64,000 nt of DNA from Phyllobacterium myrsinacearum (GTDB taxonomy: Bacteria > Pseudomonadota > Alphaproteobacteria > Rhizobiales > Rhizobiaceae), in contig NZ_JACGXN010000001.1 of the NCBI RefSeq assembly GCF_014138285.1, positions 733,314 to 797,313 on the forward strand. Reading direction: 5' to 3'. The position numbers and the translations under genes are program-made. Shown here piece by piece: positions 26,524 to 35,445 of this stretch. Positions within the stretch are counted from its first letter, which is position 1. Each line of letters starts with the position of its first letter. The notes beneath the pieces were generated by a model. That model was not told the DNA's origin. It did no database searches and saw only the letters and a list, made by a program, of their open reading frames with translations.

Positions 26524-28467
26524 ATGTCCTGGTACAGGCCGAGGAACATTCTCGCGACGATCATTCTATTGGCTCTCGTTGCCGCGGGCCTCCTCGCCGC
26601 CGTACCCTATCTTGTCAGCACAGATGTCATCCGCGCACGGCTTATCCAGGAACTCAGCAGTTGGACAGGCTACAGTGTAGAATCGCGTCAGACGCCGCAA
26701 ATATCGTTTTTTCCAGTCTTTTCCGCCTCGCTTGGTGATGTCACCATACGAAACCCGTGGCAGAGCGAAGGCACACCCTTCATGAAAGCCGAGCGTATCG
26801 AAGTCGATCTGTCGCTCATCTCAGCCTTCATGGGTCGTGCCGAATTCACTGAAACCAAGCTTATCCGTCCACGTTTTGTCATCGACGAGCCGATCAAAAG
26901 CCTTTCGCAGATCGGCGAGTCCCTCGCCAAAACAGATGGCCGCATCGGCGATGTCATGCGCGAAGCCCGCCTGGCGATCGAGGCCAATCCGGCAAAGCCC
27001 GATATGAGCAACGTTTCATCGCAGCCGTTCGGCCGCATTCGGCTTGAAGATGCAGTGGTGACGTTCAAGCGACCGCTGAATGGCGCGGAAGAACAGATTT
27101 CAAGCATCACTGGCGTCTTCGAATGGCCACAGACATCAGGTGTGGCAAGTTTTCGCGGCAATGCCATCTGGCATGGCGAAGAAACTGAAATCGATAGTTC
27201 GGCCAGCAAGGCTCTGCTGCTTCTGGCAGGCGGCACCAGCCCGCTTCAGGTGAACCTTACATCGACTCCTCTGACGCTCGCCTTCAACGGTTCGGCCAAT
27301 ATTTCCAAAAACCAGTTTTTCCAGGGCACGCTGTCACTCACCTCGCCTTCCTTGCGCCGTACCCTCGAATGGTCGAAAACACCCTCCATCCCTGGCGCGC
27401 CCATCGGCAGCTTCGCCCTTGATGCGACGGTTTCCGGCTCCGCCAACCGGATGAAAATGGATGGATTGACCGCAACGCTCAACGACAATCCAGCCAAGGG
27501 TGGCATCGAGATCGTCCTGAATGACGATGGGACGCCGAGCATCACAGGGACGCTTGCATTCGAGACACTCGATCTCCGATCGGTCCTGTCAGGTTTTATG
27601 CCGCTCCCGGATGGTTCAACGAATGCGAACGCGGTCATAGACACCCGTTTCCTCAAGCAGGCCAATGTGGATCTGCGTGTCTCGACCCAGAAGGCAACGG
27701 CGGGCTCAATCAACCTGACGAACGTTGCAGCAACCGCACAGGTTCGTAACGGCCGGGCCATTTTCGATATTGGCGAAGCATCCGCATTCAACGGTTCGGT
27801 CGCTGCAAGCTTTCAACTTGCGGAAGAAGGTGACAGCGGTGCCACAGGCGAGCTGCGGCTCAACGGGACTGACGTGAACAGTGCATCAATCGCGCCATTG
27901 CTGGGGCTGGGCAGCCGTTTCGAGCTTGGCAAAGGCACAATCTCCGTGGTGCTCAAAGGCCCGATCACCCGGTGGTCCTCGGCCATGGAAAATGCCAAGG
28001 GAACCCTGAGCATGCGCTTCGGGACCGGACAGATCAAAAGCCTTGATTTCAACAATCTGCTCAACAAGGCCAAAACGGACCGCTTTTTCAGCCTGAACGA
28101 AAAGACCGATGCATGGCTGGCTTTTGACCGGATGGAGATCAAGGCCAATATCATGGATGGCGTAGCAGCGCTCGATACAGCGCAAATTCAGATGAAATCC
28201 GGCGTTCTCAATTTTGCCGGCATCGTCACGCTTATCGGCAAAAGTCTGGCCCTGACGGGCGATTATGCAGTGCCCGTCGCCGCGCCAGCGCCCGCACCTG
28301 CAGCAACCGCTGCTCCGGCGGTAGCGGCACAAGCTCCAGCAGATACGGCACAGCAGCCTGCAGCAGCGGACCAGAAGCCCGTGCAGACATTCAATCACAC
28401 CCGCTTCTTTATCGGCGGCTCATGGGACAATCCCTTCATTTCACCGATCATCGCGCCGGCGAATTGA
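26524..28467 (+). CDS. AsmA family protein
   Basis: Envelope protein of 647 aa. One N-terminal TM anchor (about 10-32, ILATIILLALVAAGLLAAV) precedes a long periplasmic part. The AsmA N-terminal signature is seen in YSVESRQTPQISFFPVFSA and SLGDVTIRNPW, and a C-terminal AsmA_2-like region lies around 400-600. An Ala/Pro-rich linker (about 600-625) separates the final GGSWDNPFISPII segment. The family is thought to support phospholipid transfer or outer-membrane assembly; the exact role here is unknown. It converges with potI across 19 bases. Confidence 0.88.
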   Translation: MSWYRPRNILATIILLALVAAGLLAAVPYLVSTDVIRARLIQELSSWTGYSVESRQTPQISFFPVFSASLGDVTIRNPWQSEGTPFMKAERIEVDLSLISAFMGRAEFTETKLIRPRFVIDEPIKSLSQIGESLAKTDGRIGDVMREARLAIEANPAKPDMSNVSSQPFGRIRLEDAVVTFKRPLNGAEEQISSITGVFEWPQTSGVASFRGNAIWHGEETEIDSSASKALLLLAGGTSPLQVNLTSTPLTLAFNGSANISKNQFFQGTLSLTSPSLRRTLEWSKTPSIPGAPIGSFALDATVSGSANRMKMDGLTATLNDNPAKGGIEIVLNDDGTPSITGTLAFETLDLRSVLSGFMPLPDGSTNANAVIDTRFLKQANVDLRVSTQKATAGSINLTNVAATAQVRNGRAIFDIGEASAFNGSVAASFQLAEEGDSGATGELRLNGTDVNSASIAPLLGLGSRFELGKGTISVVLKGPITRWSSAMENAKGTLSMRFGTGQIKSLDFNNLLNKAKTDRFFSLNEKTDAWLAFDRMEIKANIMDGVAALDTAQIQMKSGVLNFAGIVTLIGKSLALTGDYAVPVAAPAPAPAATAAPAVAAQAPADTAQQPAAADQKPVQTFNHTRFFIGGSWDNPFISPIIAPAN

Positions 28468-28486
28468 GACTATCCCGCTGAGACAT

Positions 28487-29305
28487 TCAATGACGGGCCG
28501 CTGCCTGCTCGTCACGTGCCTTCTGGACCTCGCGGCGCTTGTTGGCAATCGACGCGATCACCACACCCACCGCAACAATGGCAATGAGAATAGTACAGGC
28601 GGCATTGATCTCCGGCGTCACCCCGAGACGAACCTGGGAGTAAATGCGCATCGGAAGAGTGGTTGCTCCCGGCCCGGATGTGAAGCTTGAAATCACCAGA
28701 TCATCGAGCGACAGCGTGAAGGCCAGCATCCATCCGGATACAACGGCTGGCAGGATAACCGGCAGAGTGACCTTGAAGAAGGTCGTGACGGGGGTTGCGC
28801 CAAGATCCATGGCGGCTTCTTCAAGCGAACGGTCGAAGGTTACCAGACGGGACTGAACCACGACTGCCACGAAACACATCGTGAATGTGATATGGGCCAG
28901 CGTGACCGTCCAGATACCCCGGTCAAAGCCGATGGCCACAAACAACAGAAGCAGCGACAGGCCTGTGATCACTTCGGGCATGACCAGGGGCGCGTAGATC
29001 ATCGCCGAAAACAGCATCCGGCCACGAAAGCGCGTGTAGCGTGTGAGCGCCAAGGCGCCAAGCGTTCCCAGAATCGTTGCGCAGGTTGCTGAGATCAGTC
29101 CGACACGGATCGTCACCCATGCCGCGTCGATAAAGCTCTTGTTGTTGAACAGGGACACGTACCATTTGGTCGAGAATCCGGCCCAGACAGTGACCAGACG
29201 CGACTCGTTGAACGAGAACACAACCAGAAGGACGATCGGCAGATAGAGGAACGCAAAACCGATGACCAGTGAGACGATATTAAAGCGGGACCAGGTCGTG
29301 TTCAT
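28487..29305 (-). CDS. potI: Putrescine-type ABC transporter permease PotI
   Basis: Inner-membrane permease of 272 aa with six predicted helices. The BPD_transp_1 EAA loop is at EEAAMDLGATPVTTFFKVTLP. The N-terminal LYLPIVLLVVFSFNESR and SLDDLVISSFTSGPGATTLP are typical of PotC/PotI. It starts one base after potH stops, as the last gene of potFGHI. An upstream frame extends to a GTG at 29416 but is only overlap with potH; the ATG at 29305 (MNTTWSRFN) is the family-like start. Confidence 0.93.
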   Translation of the reverse strand: MNTTWSRFNIVSLVIGFAFLYLPIVLLVVFSFNESRLVTVWAGFSTKWYVSLFNNKSFIDAAWVTIRVGLISATCATILGTLGALALTRYTRFRGRMLFSAMIYAPLVMPEVITGLSLLLLFVAIGFDRGIWTVTLAHITFTMCFVAVVVQSRLVTFDRSLEEAAMDLGATPVTTFFKVTLPVILPAVVSGWMLAFTLSLDDLVISSFTSGPGATTLPMRIYSQVRLGVTPEINAACTILIAIVAVGVVIASIANKRREVQKARDEQAAARH

Positions 29306-29306
29306 G

Positions 29307-30218
29307 TCACTTCTCACTTTCCTGGGCTTTGGCTTCCGCGCGCTGGAACAGCACGATCGGTACAACGAGCAGCGCCAGCAGAACCACGGCCACGGCTGAA
29401 GACAGCGGCCAGTCACGATTGGCGGAGAACTCGTTCCACAGCGTTTTGCCGATCATCAGCGTTTCGGAACCACCGAGCAGATCGGGGATAACGAACTCGC
29501 CGACGGCAGGGATGAAAACGAGAAAACACCCGGCAACGACACCGGGCATTGAGAGCGGGAAGGTAATCTTCCAGAACGCGGTGATGGGCGGGCAGCCGAG
29601 ATCCTCGGCGGCCTCGACCAGCGAATAATCCATCTTTTCCAGCGTCGAGTAGATCGGCAGAACCAGAAACGGCAGATAGGAATAAACAATGCCGATCAGC
29701 ACAGCGGTATTTGTGTTCAGAATATTCAGCGGCGTATCGATGACATTGGCCCAAATCAGAAACTGATTGAGCAGGCCTTCCGGCTTCAGAATACCGATCC
29801 ATGCATAAACGCGGATAAGGAAACTCGTCCAGAACGGCAGGATCACCAGCATCAACAGGGTTGACCGGACAGTCGCCGGGGCCCGGGCCATGCCATAGGC
29901 AATGGGATAACCGACAAGCAGCGTCAGGAATGTTGAGATTCCAGCAATCACCACGCTAGACAAATAGGCTTTATAATAAAGCGGGTCGCTGGCAAGGAAG
30001 GCGTAATTGTCCCAGGAGAATTGGGAAATGCTGTTGACCATCGCCTGCCAACCCGCCGCGACGTCAATTGTCGGCGTATAGGGCGGGATTGCCATCGTTA
30101 CTTGCGAGAGCGAAATCTTGAAGACAATAATGAACGGGATGAGGAAGAAGATCACCATCCATAGATAAGGGACACTGATAACCAGCCTGCTGACGACAGA
30201 TGCGATCAGTTTTTGCAT
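29307..30218 (-). CDS. potH: Putrescine-type ABC transporter permease PotH
   Basis: Inner-membrane permease of 303 aa and partner of PotI. An N-terminal helix (LWMVIFFLIPFIIVFKISLS) is followed by five more, with the EAA loop VEAAEDLGCPPITAFWKITF coupling to the ATPase. FLVFIPAVGEFVIPDLLGG is a highly characteristic PotB/PotH segment. The gene lies between potG (14-base gap) and potI (1-base gap), so the three are co-translated from one mRNA. Putrescine specificity is inferred from PotF and the puu-like genes nearby. Confidence 0.93.
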   Translation of the reverse strand: MQKLIASVVSRLVISVPYLWMVIFFLIPFIIVFKISLSQVTMAIPPYTPTIDVAAGWQAMVNSISQFSWDNYAFLASDPLYYKAYLSSVVIAGISTFLTLLVGYPIAYGMARAPATVRSTLLMLVILPFWTSFLIRVYAWIGILKPEGLLNQFLIWANVIDTPLNILNTNTAVLIGIVYSYLPFLVLPIYSTLEKMDYSLVEAAEDLGCPPITAFWKITFPLSMPGVVAGCFLVFIPAVGEFVIPDLLGGSETLMIGKTLWNEFSANRDWPLSSAVAVVLLALLVVPIVLFQRAEAKAQESEK

Positions 30219-30232
30219 GACATCGCCCTCCC

Positions 30233-31378
30233 CTATGCGGTCAACAGGATACCGGCATCGGTATCGAAATTGACCCAGACCATATCGTCATAACCCAGCG
30301 GATCTTCGACTGTGCGCACTGCATTCAGGCTGGCTGCCTTGATGATCCGACCGCTTTCAAGGCGGACGTGGAAAACGGTCATGTCACCGAAATAAGCGAT
30401 ATCATAGAGTTCGCCGCGTGCAGCATTGACTGAGGTGTTTGCCGGTTCCTTGCGGCTGAGGCGGATTTTCTCCGGCCGGATGGCAAAGCCGACAGTCTGG
30501 CCAGACGAGCATTCACGGGTTGCATCCGTGCGGATGGTGATCTTATCAGCAGGGATATCAATATCGACCTTGCCAGGAACGACGGTCGAGACGGTGCCCT
30601 CGAACATGTTCACATTGCCAATGAAATCAGCAACAAATTTTGAGTTCGGTGCTTCGTAAACTTCCGCCGGCGTTGCCACCTGCTTGACCTTGCCCTTGTC
30701 CATGACGGCGATGCGGTCCGCCATCGTCATGGCCTCTTCCTGATCATGGGTCACGACCACGAACGTCAGGCCTAGTTTCATCTGCAGGTCCATCAGCTCG
30801 AACTGCGTCTCTTCGCGCAGCTTCTTGTCCAGCGCACCCAAAGGCTCATCCAGAAGCAGCACCTTGGGCCGCTTGGCGACGCAGCGGGCAAGCGCCACAC
30901 GCTGACGCTGACCGCCGGAGAGCTGATGCGGCTTGCGTTTGGCGAATTGCTCGAGCTTGACCAGTTTGAGCATCTCGGCAACACGCGCTGCGATCTCATT
31001 TGCTGGCATGCCATCCTGCTTGAGACCGAAGGCGATGTTACCCTCCACCGTCATATGCGGAAACAGCGCATAGGACTGGAACATCATATTGACGGGACGC
31101 TTGTAGGGCGGAATGCCGCGGAGGTCCTGGCCATCGAGCAGAATTCGACCAGCTGTTGGCTCCTCAAACCCCGCCAGCATGCGCAGGAGGGTGGACTTGC
31201 CGCAACCGGAAGCGCCGAGCAGAGCGAAGAACTCACGATTATAGATCGTCAGGGACAAATCATCGACAGCGGTAAAGTCACCGAACTTCTTGGTCACATT
31301 CTCAAAGGAAATATAGGGTTTCGCTTCAGGATCGTTCCAAGGTGCGAATTTGCGGCGAAAGCTTCCCAGTGATTTCAT
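30233..31378 (-). CDS. potG: Putrescine-type ABC transporter ATP-binding protein PotG
   Basis: Cytoplasmic ATPase of 381 aa energising the importer. Walker A is LLGASGCGKSTLLRM, the signature is LSGGQRQRVALARC, Walker B is KVLLLDEPLGALD, and the switch His is in VVVTHDQEEAM. A C-terminal TOBE domain (about 290-375) follows, as in PotA/PotG. The gene is separated from potF by an 89-base gap holding a strong hairpin, which would lower the ATPase and permease message relative to the binding protein. Confidence 0.95.
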   Translation of the reverse strand: MKSLGSFRRKFAPWNDPEAKPYISFENVTKKFGDFTAVDDLSLTIYNREFFALLGASGCGKSTLLRMLAGFEEPTAGRILLDGQDLRGIPPYKRPVNMMFQSYALFPHMTVEGNIAFGLKQDGMPANEIAARVAEMLKLVKLEQFAKRKPHQLSGGQRQRVALARCVAKRPKVLLLDEPLGALDKKLREETQFELMDLQMKLGLTFVVVTHDQEEAMTMADRIAVMDKGKVKQVATPAEVYEAPNSKFVADFIGNVNMFEGTVSTVVPGKVDIDIPADKITIRTDATRECSSGQTVGFAIRPEKIRLSRKEPANTSVNAARGELYDIAYFGDMTVFHVRLESGRIIKAASLNAVRTVEDPLGYDDMVWVNFDTDAGILLTA

Positions 31379-31430
31379 GATTTGCCCCGGTGTTTTCAGT
31401 GCTTTTATATTTTCTTTGGTCTTGACGTTA

Positions 31431-31459
31431 AAAACCCCGGCATTTTCTGCCGGGGTTTT
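31431..31459 (-). terminator. Intra-operon hairpin between potF and potG
   Basis: A perfect 12-bp stem (AAAACCCCGGCA with TGCCGGGGTTTT, 5-base loop) is followed on the minus strand by T residues. It begins nine bases after the potF stop. It probably acts as a partial terminator or 3'-end stabiliser, giving excess binding protein over transporter core. Confidence 0.75.
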
Positions 31460-31467
31460 CTCGATTT

Positions 31468-32559
31468 TTACTGGCCGGTTACTACTTTGGTCCAGAGCCG
31501 CGTTACCGTTCGCTGCGTTTTTGTATCGTAAGGCGTCACGGTGAAGAGCTTCTTCAGCGTGGCTTCATCCGGGTAAACCGCCGGGTTTTCCAGAATGGAC
31601 TTATCAATGAACTCCTGAGAGGCCTTGTTGCCATTGGCATAGGAAACGAAATTCGATGCCTTGGCTGCCACTTCCGGACGCATGATGTAGTTGATGAATT
31701 CGTGGGCTTCCGCTACGTGCGGCGCATCGGCGGGAATAGCCATCACATCAAACCACATCTGCGCACCCTGGGAAGGAATGGCATAGTCCACCTTTACACC
31801 GGCATTGGCTTTTTCTGCACGATCCTTGGCCTGCAGGATATCACCGGAATAGCCGAGTGCGAGGCAGATATCACCCGCAGCCAGTGCATTGATGTATTCA
31901 GATGAATGAAACTTGCGGATGGAGGGGCGAACGGCCGTCAAAAGGTCGGCACCCTTGGCAAGATCATCGGGGTTCTTGCTGTCCGGATCAAGGCCGAGAT
32001 AGGCCAGCGTGGACGGCAGGACGTCCGAAGCGGAATCAAGAACATGAATGCCGCAATCCTTGAATTTGGCTGCCATTTCAGGCTTGAAGAGGATATCCCA
32101 GTTCGGACGCTCGTCGGACCCGAGAATTTCCTTCATCTTGTCGACATTGTAGCCAAGGCCCGTGGTGCCCCACATATAGTCGACGGCATATTGGTTGCCT
32201 GGATCGTATTTCTCGATACGTTCGTTGATCACATCCCACATGTTCTTCAGGTTCGGCAGCTTTGACTTGTCGAGTTTCTGGAACACACCGGCCGCGATCT
32301 GGCGTTGCAGGAAGGATGCCGTCGGCACGACAACATCGTAGCCCGTGCCACCGGCCAGCAATTTGGTTTCGAGGATTTCGTTGGAGTCGAAGGTATCATA
32401 GACGACCTTGATGCCGGTTTCCTTGGTGAAATCGGCCAGAATGCTGTCATCAATATAATCAGACCAGTTGTAGACATTGACGACGCGTTCCTGCGCGCCA
32501 GCTGCCGTGGCAAGCCCAAGGGCGAAAGTGGCCGTTAAAAGGATGGATTTGATACCCAT
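31468..32559 (-). CDS. potF: Putrescine-binding periplasmic protein PotF
   Basis: Periplasmic polyamine-binding protein of 363 aa. A signal peptide (ILLTATFALGLATAAGAQ) precedes the mature start ERVVNVYNWSDYIDDSIL, a hallmark of PotD/PotF. Further blocks are YDTFDSNEILETKLLAGG, YDVVVPTASFLQRQI and YMWGTTGLGYNVDKM. GGAGG lies six bases before the ATG at 32559 on the minus strand, deciding against the longer frame to 32583. It is the first gene of potFGHI. Together with the puuA/puuB-like genes it suggests use of putrescine as a carbon and nitrogen source. Confidence 0.94.
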   Translation of the reverse strand: MGIKSILLTATFALGLATAAGAQERVVNVYNWSDYIDDSILADFTKETGIKVVYDTFDSNEILETKLLAGGTGYDVVVPTASFLQRQIAAGVFQKLDKSKLPNLKNMWDVINERIEKYDPGNQYAVDYMWGTTGLGYNVDKMKEILGSDERPNWDILFKPEMAAKFKDCGIHVLDSASDVLPSTLAYLGLDPDSKNPDDLAKGADLLTAVRPSIRKFHSSEYINALAAGDICLALGYSGDILQAKDRAEKANAGVKVDYAIPSQGAQMWFDVMAIPADAPHVAEAHEFINYIMRPEVAAKASNFVSYANGNKASQEFIDKSILENPAVYPDEATLKKLFTVTPYDTKTQRTVTRLWTKVVTGQ

Positions 32560-32728
32560 AAAATGCCTCCATGCTGCTGACACCTGATCTTTCAGCCGTG
32601 CCAGGGGTTCCCAAGTTTCCCCTACCTTTTTAGATTGCGATCACTTCGTCAACTGGCTTCCAGCAACTCCTTTGACGAAAGTTGCAGATGAACGAAATTT
32701 TGAATGCAGCATTTTGGCGCACGGGGTG

Positions 32729-33676
32729 TCAGGCGGGCTGCTTTCGAACCATCGCCGTGCGCTGACGCCGGTATTCCCAGCCAAGATGGAAAAGCAAGGC
32801 GCAGAGGATGATGCCGCCACCGAAAACGGTCCGTTCGGCTGGCACCTCATTGTGGAAAAGCCAGACCCATACTGGTCCAAGCACCGGCTCGAGCGTGCCG
32901 ATAAGCGCGGCCAGAGCCGAGGGAATAAGACGGGCTCCACTGACAAAAAGCGCCAGGCCAAGGCCGAGATTGACGGCGCCGAGTGCGAGGAGGAAGCCAA
33001 AATCGCCCGGACTTGCCGAGAACGAACCCGCCATCATGGATGCCGCAACGGCAGCCATGACGGTACCGAGAAAAACCGCAGGCGTCATGCGTAAATGCGC
33101 CTTGCGCCGCGTAATGACCGTCGCGGACGCGAACGATACGGCAATCAGCAGTGCGAGAAGATCGCCAATGGGAGAGACTGCGCCATCAAGCGAATCGGAA
33201 ACCATGATGGCAACGCCTGCGATGACAACGGCAATTGCGCCCCATGTGGCGAGGCTCACCCTTTCGCGAAAGAGCACCCATGAAATCAGGGCTGCCAGCA
33301 GGGGCACCGCCGCCTGAAGCAGCAGGACATTGGCAACAGTCGTATAGGACAATGCAACAATGAAACAGGACGAGGCAATGGCAAAACAGATACCGACGCC
33401 CATCCCGGCCAGACCCATGTTCCGGAACAGCCGTAACGTGCCATGCGGACCATCGCGGACAAGCATGAAACACAGAAGGAAAAGCGCGGCAAATACAGAC
33501 CGCCAGAATACGACAGTCCAGTTATCCGTGGCGTCAAGAAAGCGCGTCAGGGCGCCGCCCGTGCTCCATGCGATTGCCGAGCCCGCAACCAGCAGGCAGC
33601 CGACCACCGTATCCGATGCGCTTTTGGCAGGATCGGGCGCGGCGACAGGCGGCAAAGGGATCGACGAAACACTCAT
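32729..33676 (-). CDS. EamA/DMT-family transporter
   Basis: Inner-membrane protein of 315 aa with ten predicted helices arranged as two EamA repeats (about 22-155 and 170-300). The first helix reads GCLLVAGSAIAWSTGGALTR, and the second repeat ends with VLGPVWVWLFHNEVPAERTV, the usual last-helix proline and Glu pattern. It probably exports a small metabolite of unknown identity. It is not closely similar by eye to the EamA protein at 7471-8370. The gene is separated from potF and from the aceA regulator by about 100-170 bases. Confidence 0.86.
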   Translation of the reverse strand: MSVSSIPLPPVAAPDPAKSASDTVVGCLLVAGSAIAWSTGGALTRFLDATDNWTVVFWRSVFAALFLLCFMLVRDGPHGTLRLFRNMGLAGMGVGICFAIASSCFIVALSYTTVANVLLLQAAVPLLAALISWVLFRERVSLATWGAIAVVIAGVAIMVSDSLDGAVSPIGDLLALLIAVSFASATVITRRKAHLRMTPAVFLGTVMAAVAASMMAGSFSASPGDFGFLLALGAVNLGLGLALFVSGARLIPSALAALIGTLEPVLGPVWVWLFHNEVPAERTVFGGGIILCALLFHLGWEYRRQRTAMVRKQPA

Positions 33677-33773
33677 GACAATACAATGCCAAATTTCGAA
33701 TCTGTTGTGAGCTTGGGAAACGACTGGATATTGTCGTTTTTCTGCATCGTTTTTGTTTGTAAATCCAGTGGTA

Positions 33774-35195
33774 TTACTGGAAGTCGAAGGCGCTCAGGCC
33801 GGTCACCATCTCATCAAGCCCCAGCGGGCGGGTAACCGGCGGTTCGGCCCGCGAAAGGCAGGCGGAGCGCTCGCAGAGACGGCAAGCCGGACCGACCGGC
33901 GTTGCGCCGATATTCTTGCCGCCCAAGGCAGCGCCGTAAACCGTTTCATCGGCAAAGCCGATATCACAGCCGAGGAGAATCGCCGTGCGCCGGGGCCGTT
34001 CATTGAAACCGCCCTGCGGTCCCTCAAGCGTACGGGCAATGGTCATGAATTCAGCTCCGCTAGGCATCTCAATAGCCTCGACCAGAATCTGCCCCGGCTG
34101 GGCGAAGGCCGCGTGCACCGCCAGCTTTGGACACTCACCGCCAAAGCGTGACTGCGGATAACCCTGTGCCCCGGCCCGGCGGAACCGATTGCCGGCATGG
34201 TCCACTTCCAACATGAAAAACGGAATTCCTGCTGCACCCTGCCTTTGCAGAGTTGTCAGCCGGTTCGCCGCCTGCTCAAAGGATACGTTGAAGCGCGAAC
34301 GCAGAACATCAACATCATAGCGGGCACGCAGCGCGGCGGTCTGAAACGCCTGATACGGCATCATCAGGGCTTGTGCTGCATAGCGAGCGAGTTCGAACCG
34401 GGCAATGCGGCGCGCCTCATCGGAGGACAGTTTCAATTCCTGAATTTCTGCGGCGATCACCACCTGCATGCGGATCAGAACAGCCTCGATGGCCAGTTCA
34501 CGCAACTGATCGAATGGCGACAGGCGTTCCGAAATAAACAGGCGCTGTGAATGCCGGTCGTAGCGCCGCCGCCAATTGGGCATGGTGGCAACGGGCAGGA
34601 CGCGCACCGTGATTCCATGCTCGCTCTTCAACCAGGCTTTCAAAGCTCCTTGCAAATCATCGCCCGGCTTGATCAGGTGAATGAAGCTATCAACCTCCCC
34701 TTCGATCCGGCCGAAATGGTTGGGCTTGCGCTCGAGGACTTCACGGACCTCGCTGAGCGGTAACCGCGTGGCTGACAGTGACGGCACGTGCCCTTCCTTT
34801 GCCAGCATCCCGGAGAGATCGGACAGGCGTTCCAGCGATTCCCGGTAGGCGCGGTACAGCTTGACGATCCCCGCTGCCGCATTGGGCGCGGCATCACCGA
34901 TCTCGATCAACTCCTGATCACCGGGCAATTCGCCATTGAGCAGAGGATCGGAAAACACTTCCTTCAACGCTGCCATCGATGAGCCCGTTTCGACCTGCAG
35001 CGTATCAAGTTCGATCTTGTAGGTCGATGAGAGCTTCAACAGCAGCTGGACCGTCAGCGGTCGCTGATTGCGCTCGATCAGATTGAGATAGGAGGGTGAA
35101 ATACCCAGCGCTTCGGCCATGGCCGTTTGCGTCAGCCCCTGCTCATTGCGAATGCGCCTGATGCGTGGACCGGCGAATATCTTGCCCTCGGCCAT
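33774..35195 (-). CDS. XRE/short-chain acyl-CoA regulator family protein (RamB-like)
   Basis: Regulator of 473 aa. An N-terminal Cro/C1 helix-turn-helix (RRIRNEQGLTQTAMAEALGI) is followed by an IrrE/ImmA-like middle region (RLFISERLSPFDQLRELAIE) and a C-terminal domain with a Cys cluster, CRLCERSAC. This is the RamB-like family that controls acetate, propionate or glyoxylate-cycle genes. GGG lies six bases before the ATG at 35195 (MAEGKIFAGPRIRR); the ATG at 35201 sits too close to the Shine-Dalgarno bases. It is divergent from aceA, its probable target. Confidence 0.87.
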   Translation of the reverse strand: MAEGKIFAGPRIRRIRNEQGLTQTAMAEALGISPSYLNLIERNQRPLTVQLLLKLSSTYKIELDTLQVETGSSMAALKEVFSDPLLNGELPGDQELIEIGDAAPNAAAGIVKLYRAYRESLERLSDLSGMLAKEGHVPSLSATRLPLSEVREVLERKPNHFGRIEGEVDSFIHLIKPGDDLQGALKAWLKSEHGITVRVLPVATMPNWRRRYDRHSQRLFISERLSPFDQLRELAIEAVLIRMQVVIAAEIQELKLSSDEARRIARFELARYAAQALMMPYQAFQTAALRARYDVDVLRSRFNVSFEQAANRLTTLQRQGAAGIPFFMLEVDHAGNRFRRAGAQGYPQSRFGGECPKLAVHAAFAQPGQILVEAIEMPSGAEFMTIARTLEGPQGGFNERPRRTAILLGCDIGFADETVYGAALGGKNIGATPVGPACRLCERSACLSRAEPPVTRPLGLDEMVTGLSAFDFQ

Positions 35196-35217
35196 TTTCA
35201 TCCCTTATGTCAGCAAT

Positions 35218-35294
35218 ATTGACAAAATTTACATAACTTTAGACCACCGACCATTATTACAAAATTTACAAATTTACAAATCACATTTGTCAAA
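35218..35294. promoter_or_regulatory. Repeat-rich operator region between RamB-like gene and aceA
   Basis: ACAAAATTTACA occurs at 35222-35233 and again at 35259-35270, directly followed by another AATTTACA at 35271-35278. TTGACAAA near 35219 and TTTGTCAA near 35286 are inverted with respect to each other. The spacing fits multiple binding sites for the divergent regulator; RamB-type proteins are known to bind A/T-rich TTTGCAAA-like sites. Confidence 0.5.
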
Positions 35295-35445
35295 GCCGAG
35301 ACATGCTAACTCGATAAATCCGCCATTTATAGCGATATTTATTGGAATTACTGCGCCGCAATGTAAATTCAGTCACATGAACGCAGCCATCGAAACTCCC
35401 AATTGACTTGTCTGCGATCGCCTCAACAGAGCTTGGAGAAAAACA

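Noticed and set aside
29306-29416. N-terminal extension of PotI from a GTG, suggesting a PotH-PotI fusion or frameshift
   Set aside because: The extension is Cys/Trp-rich out-of-frame potH sequence; both permeases are full length from their own starts.
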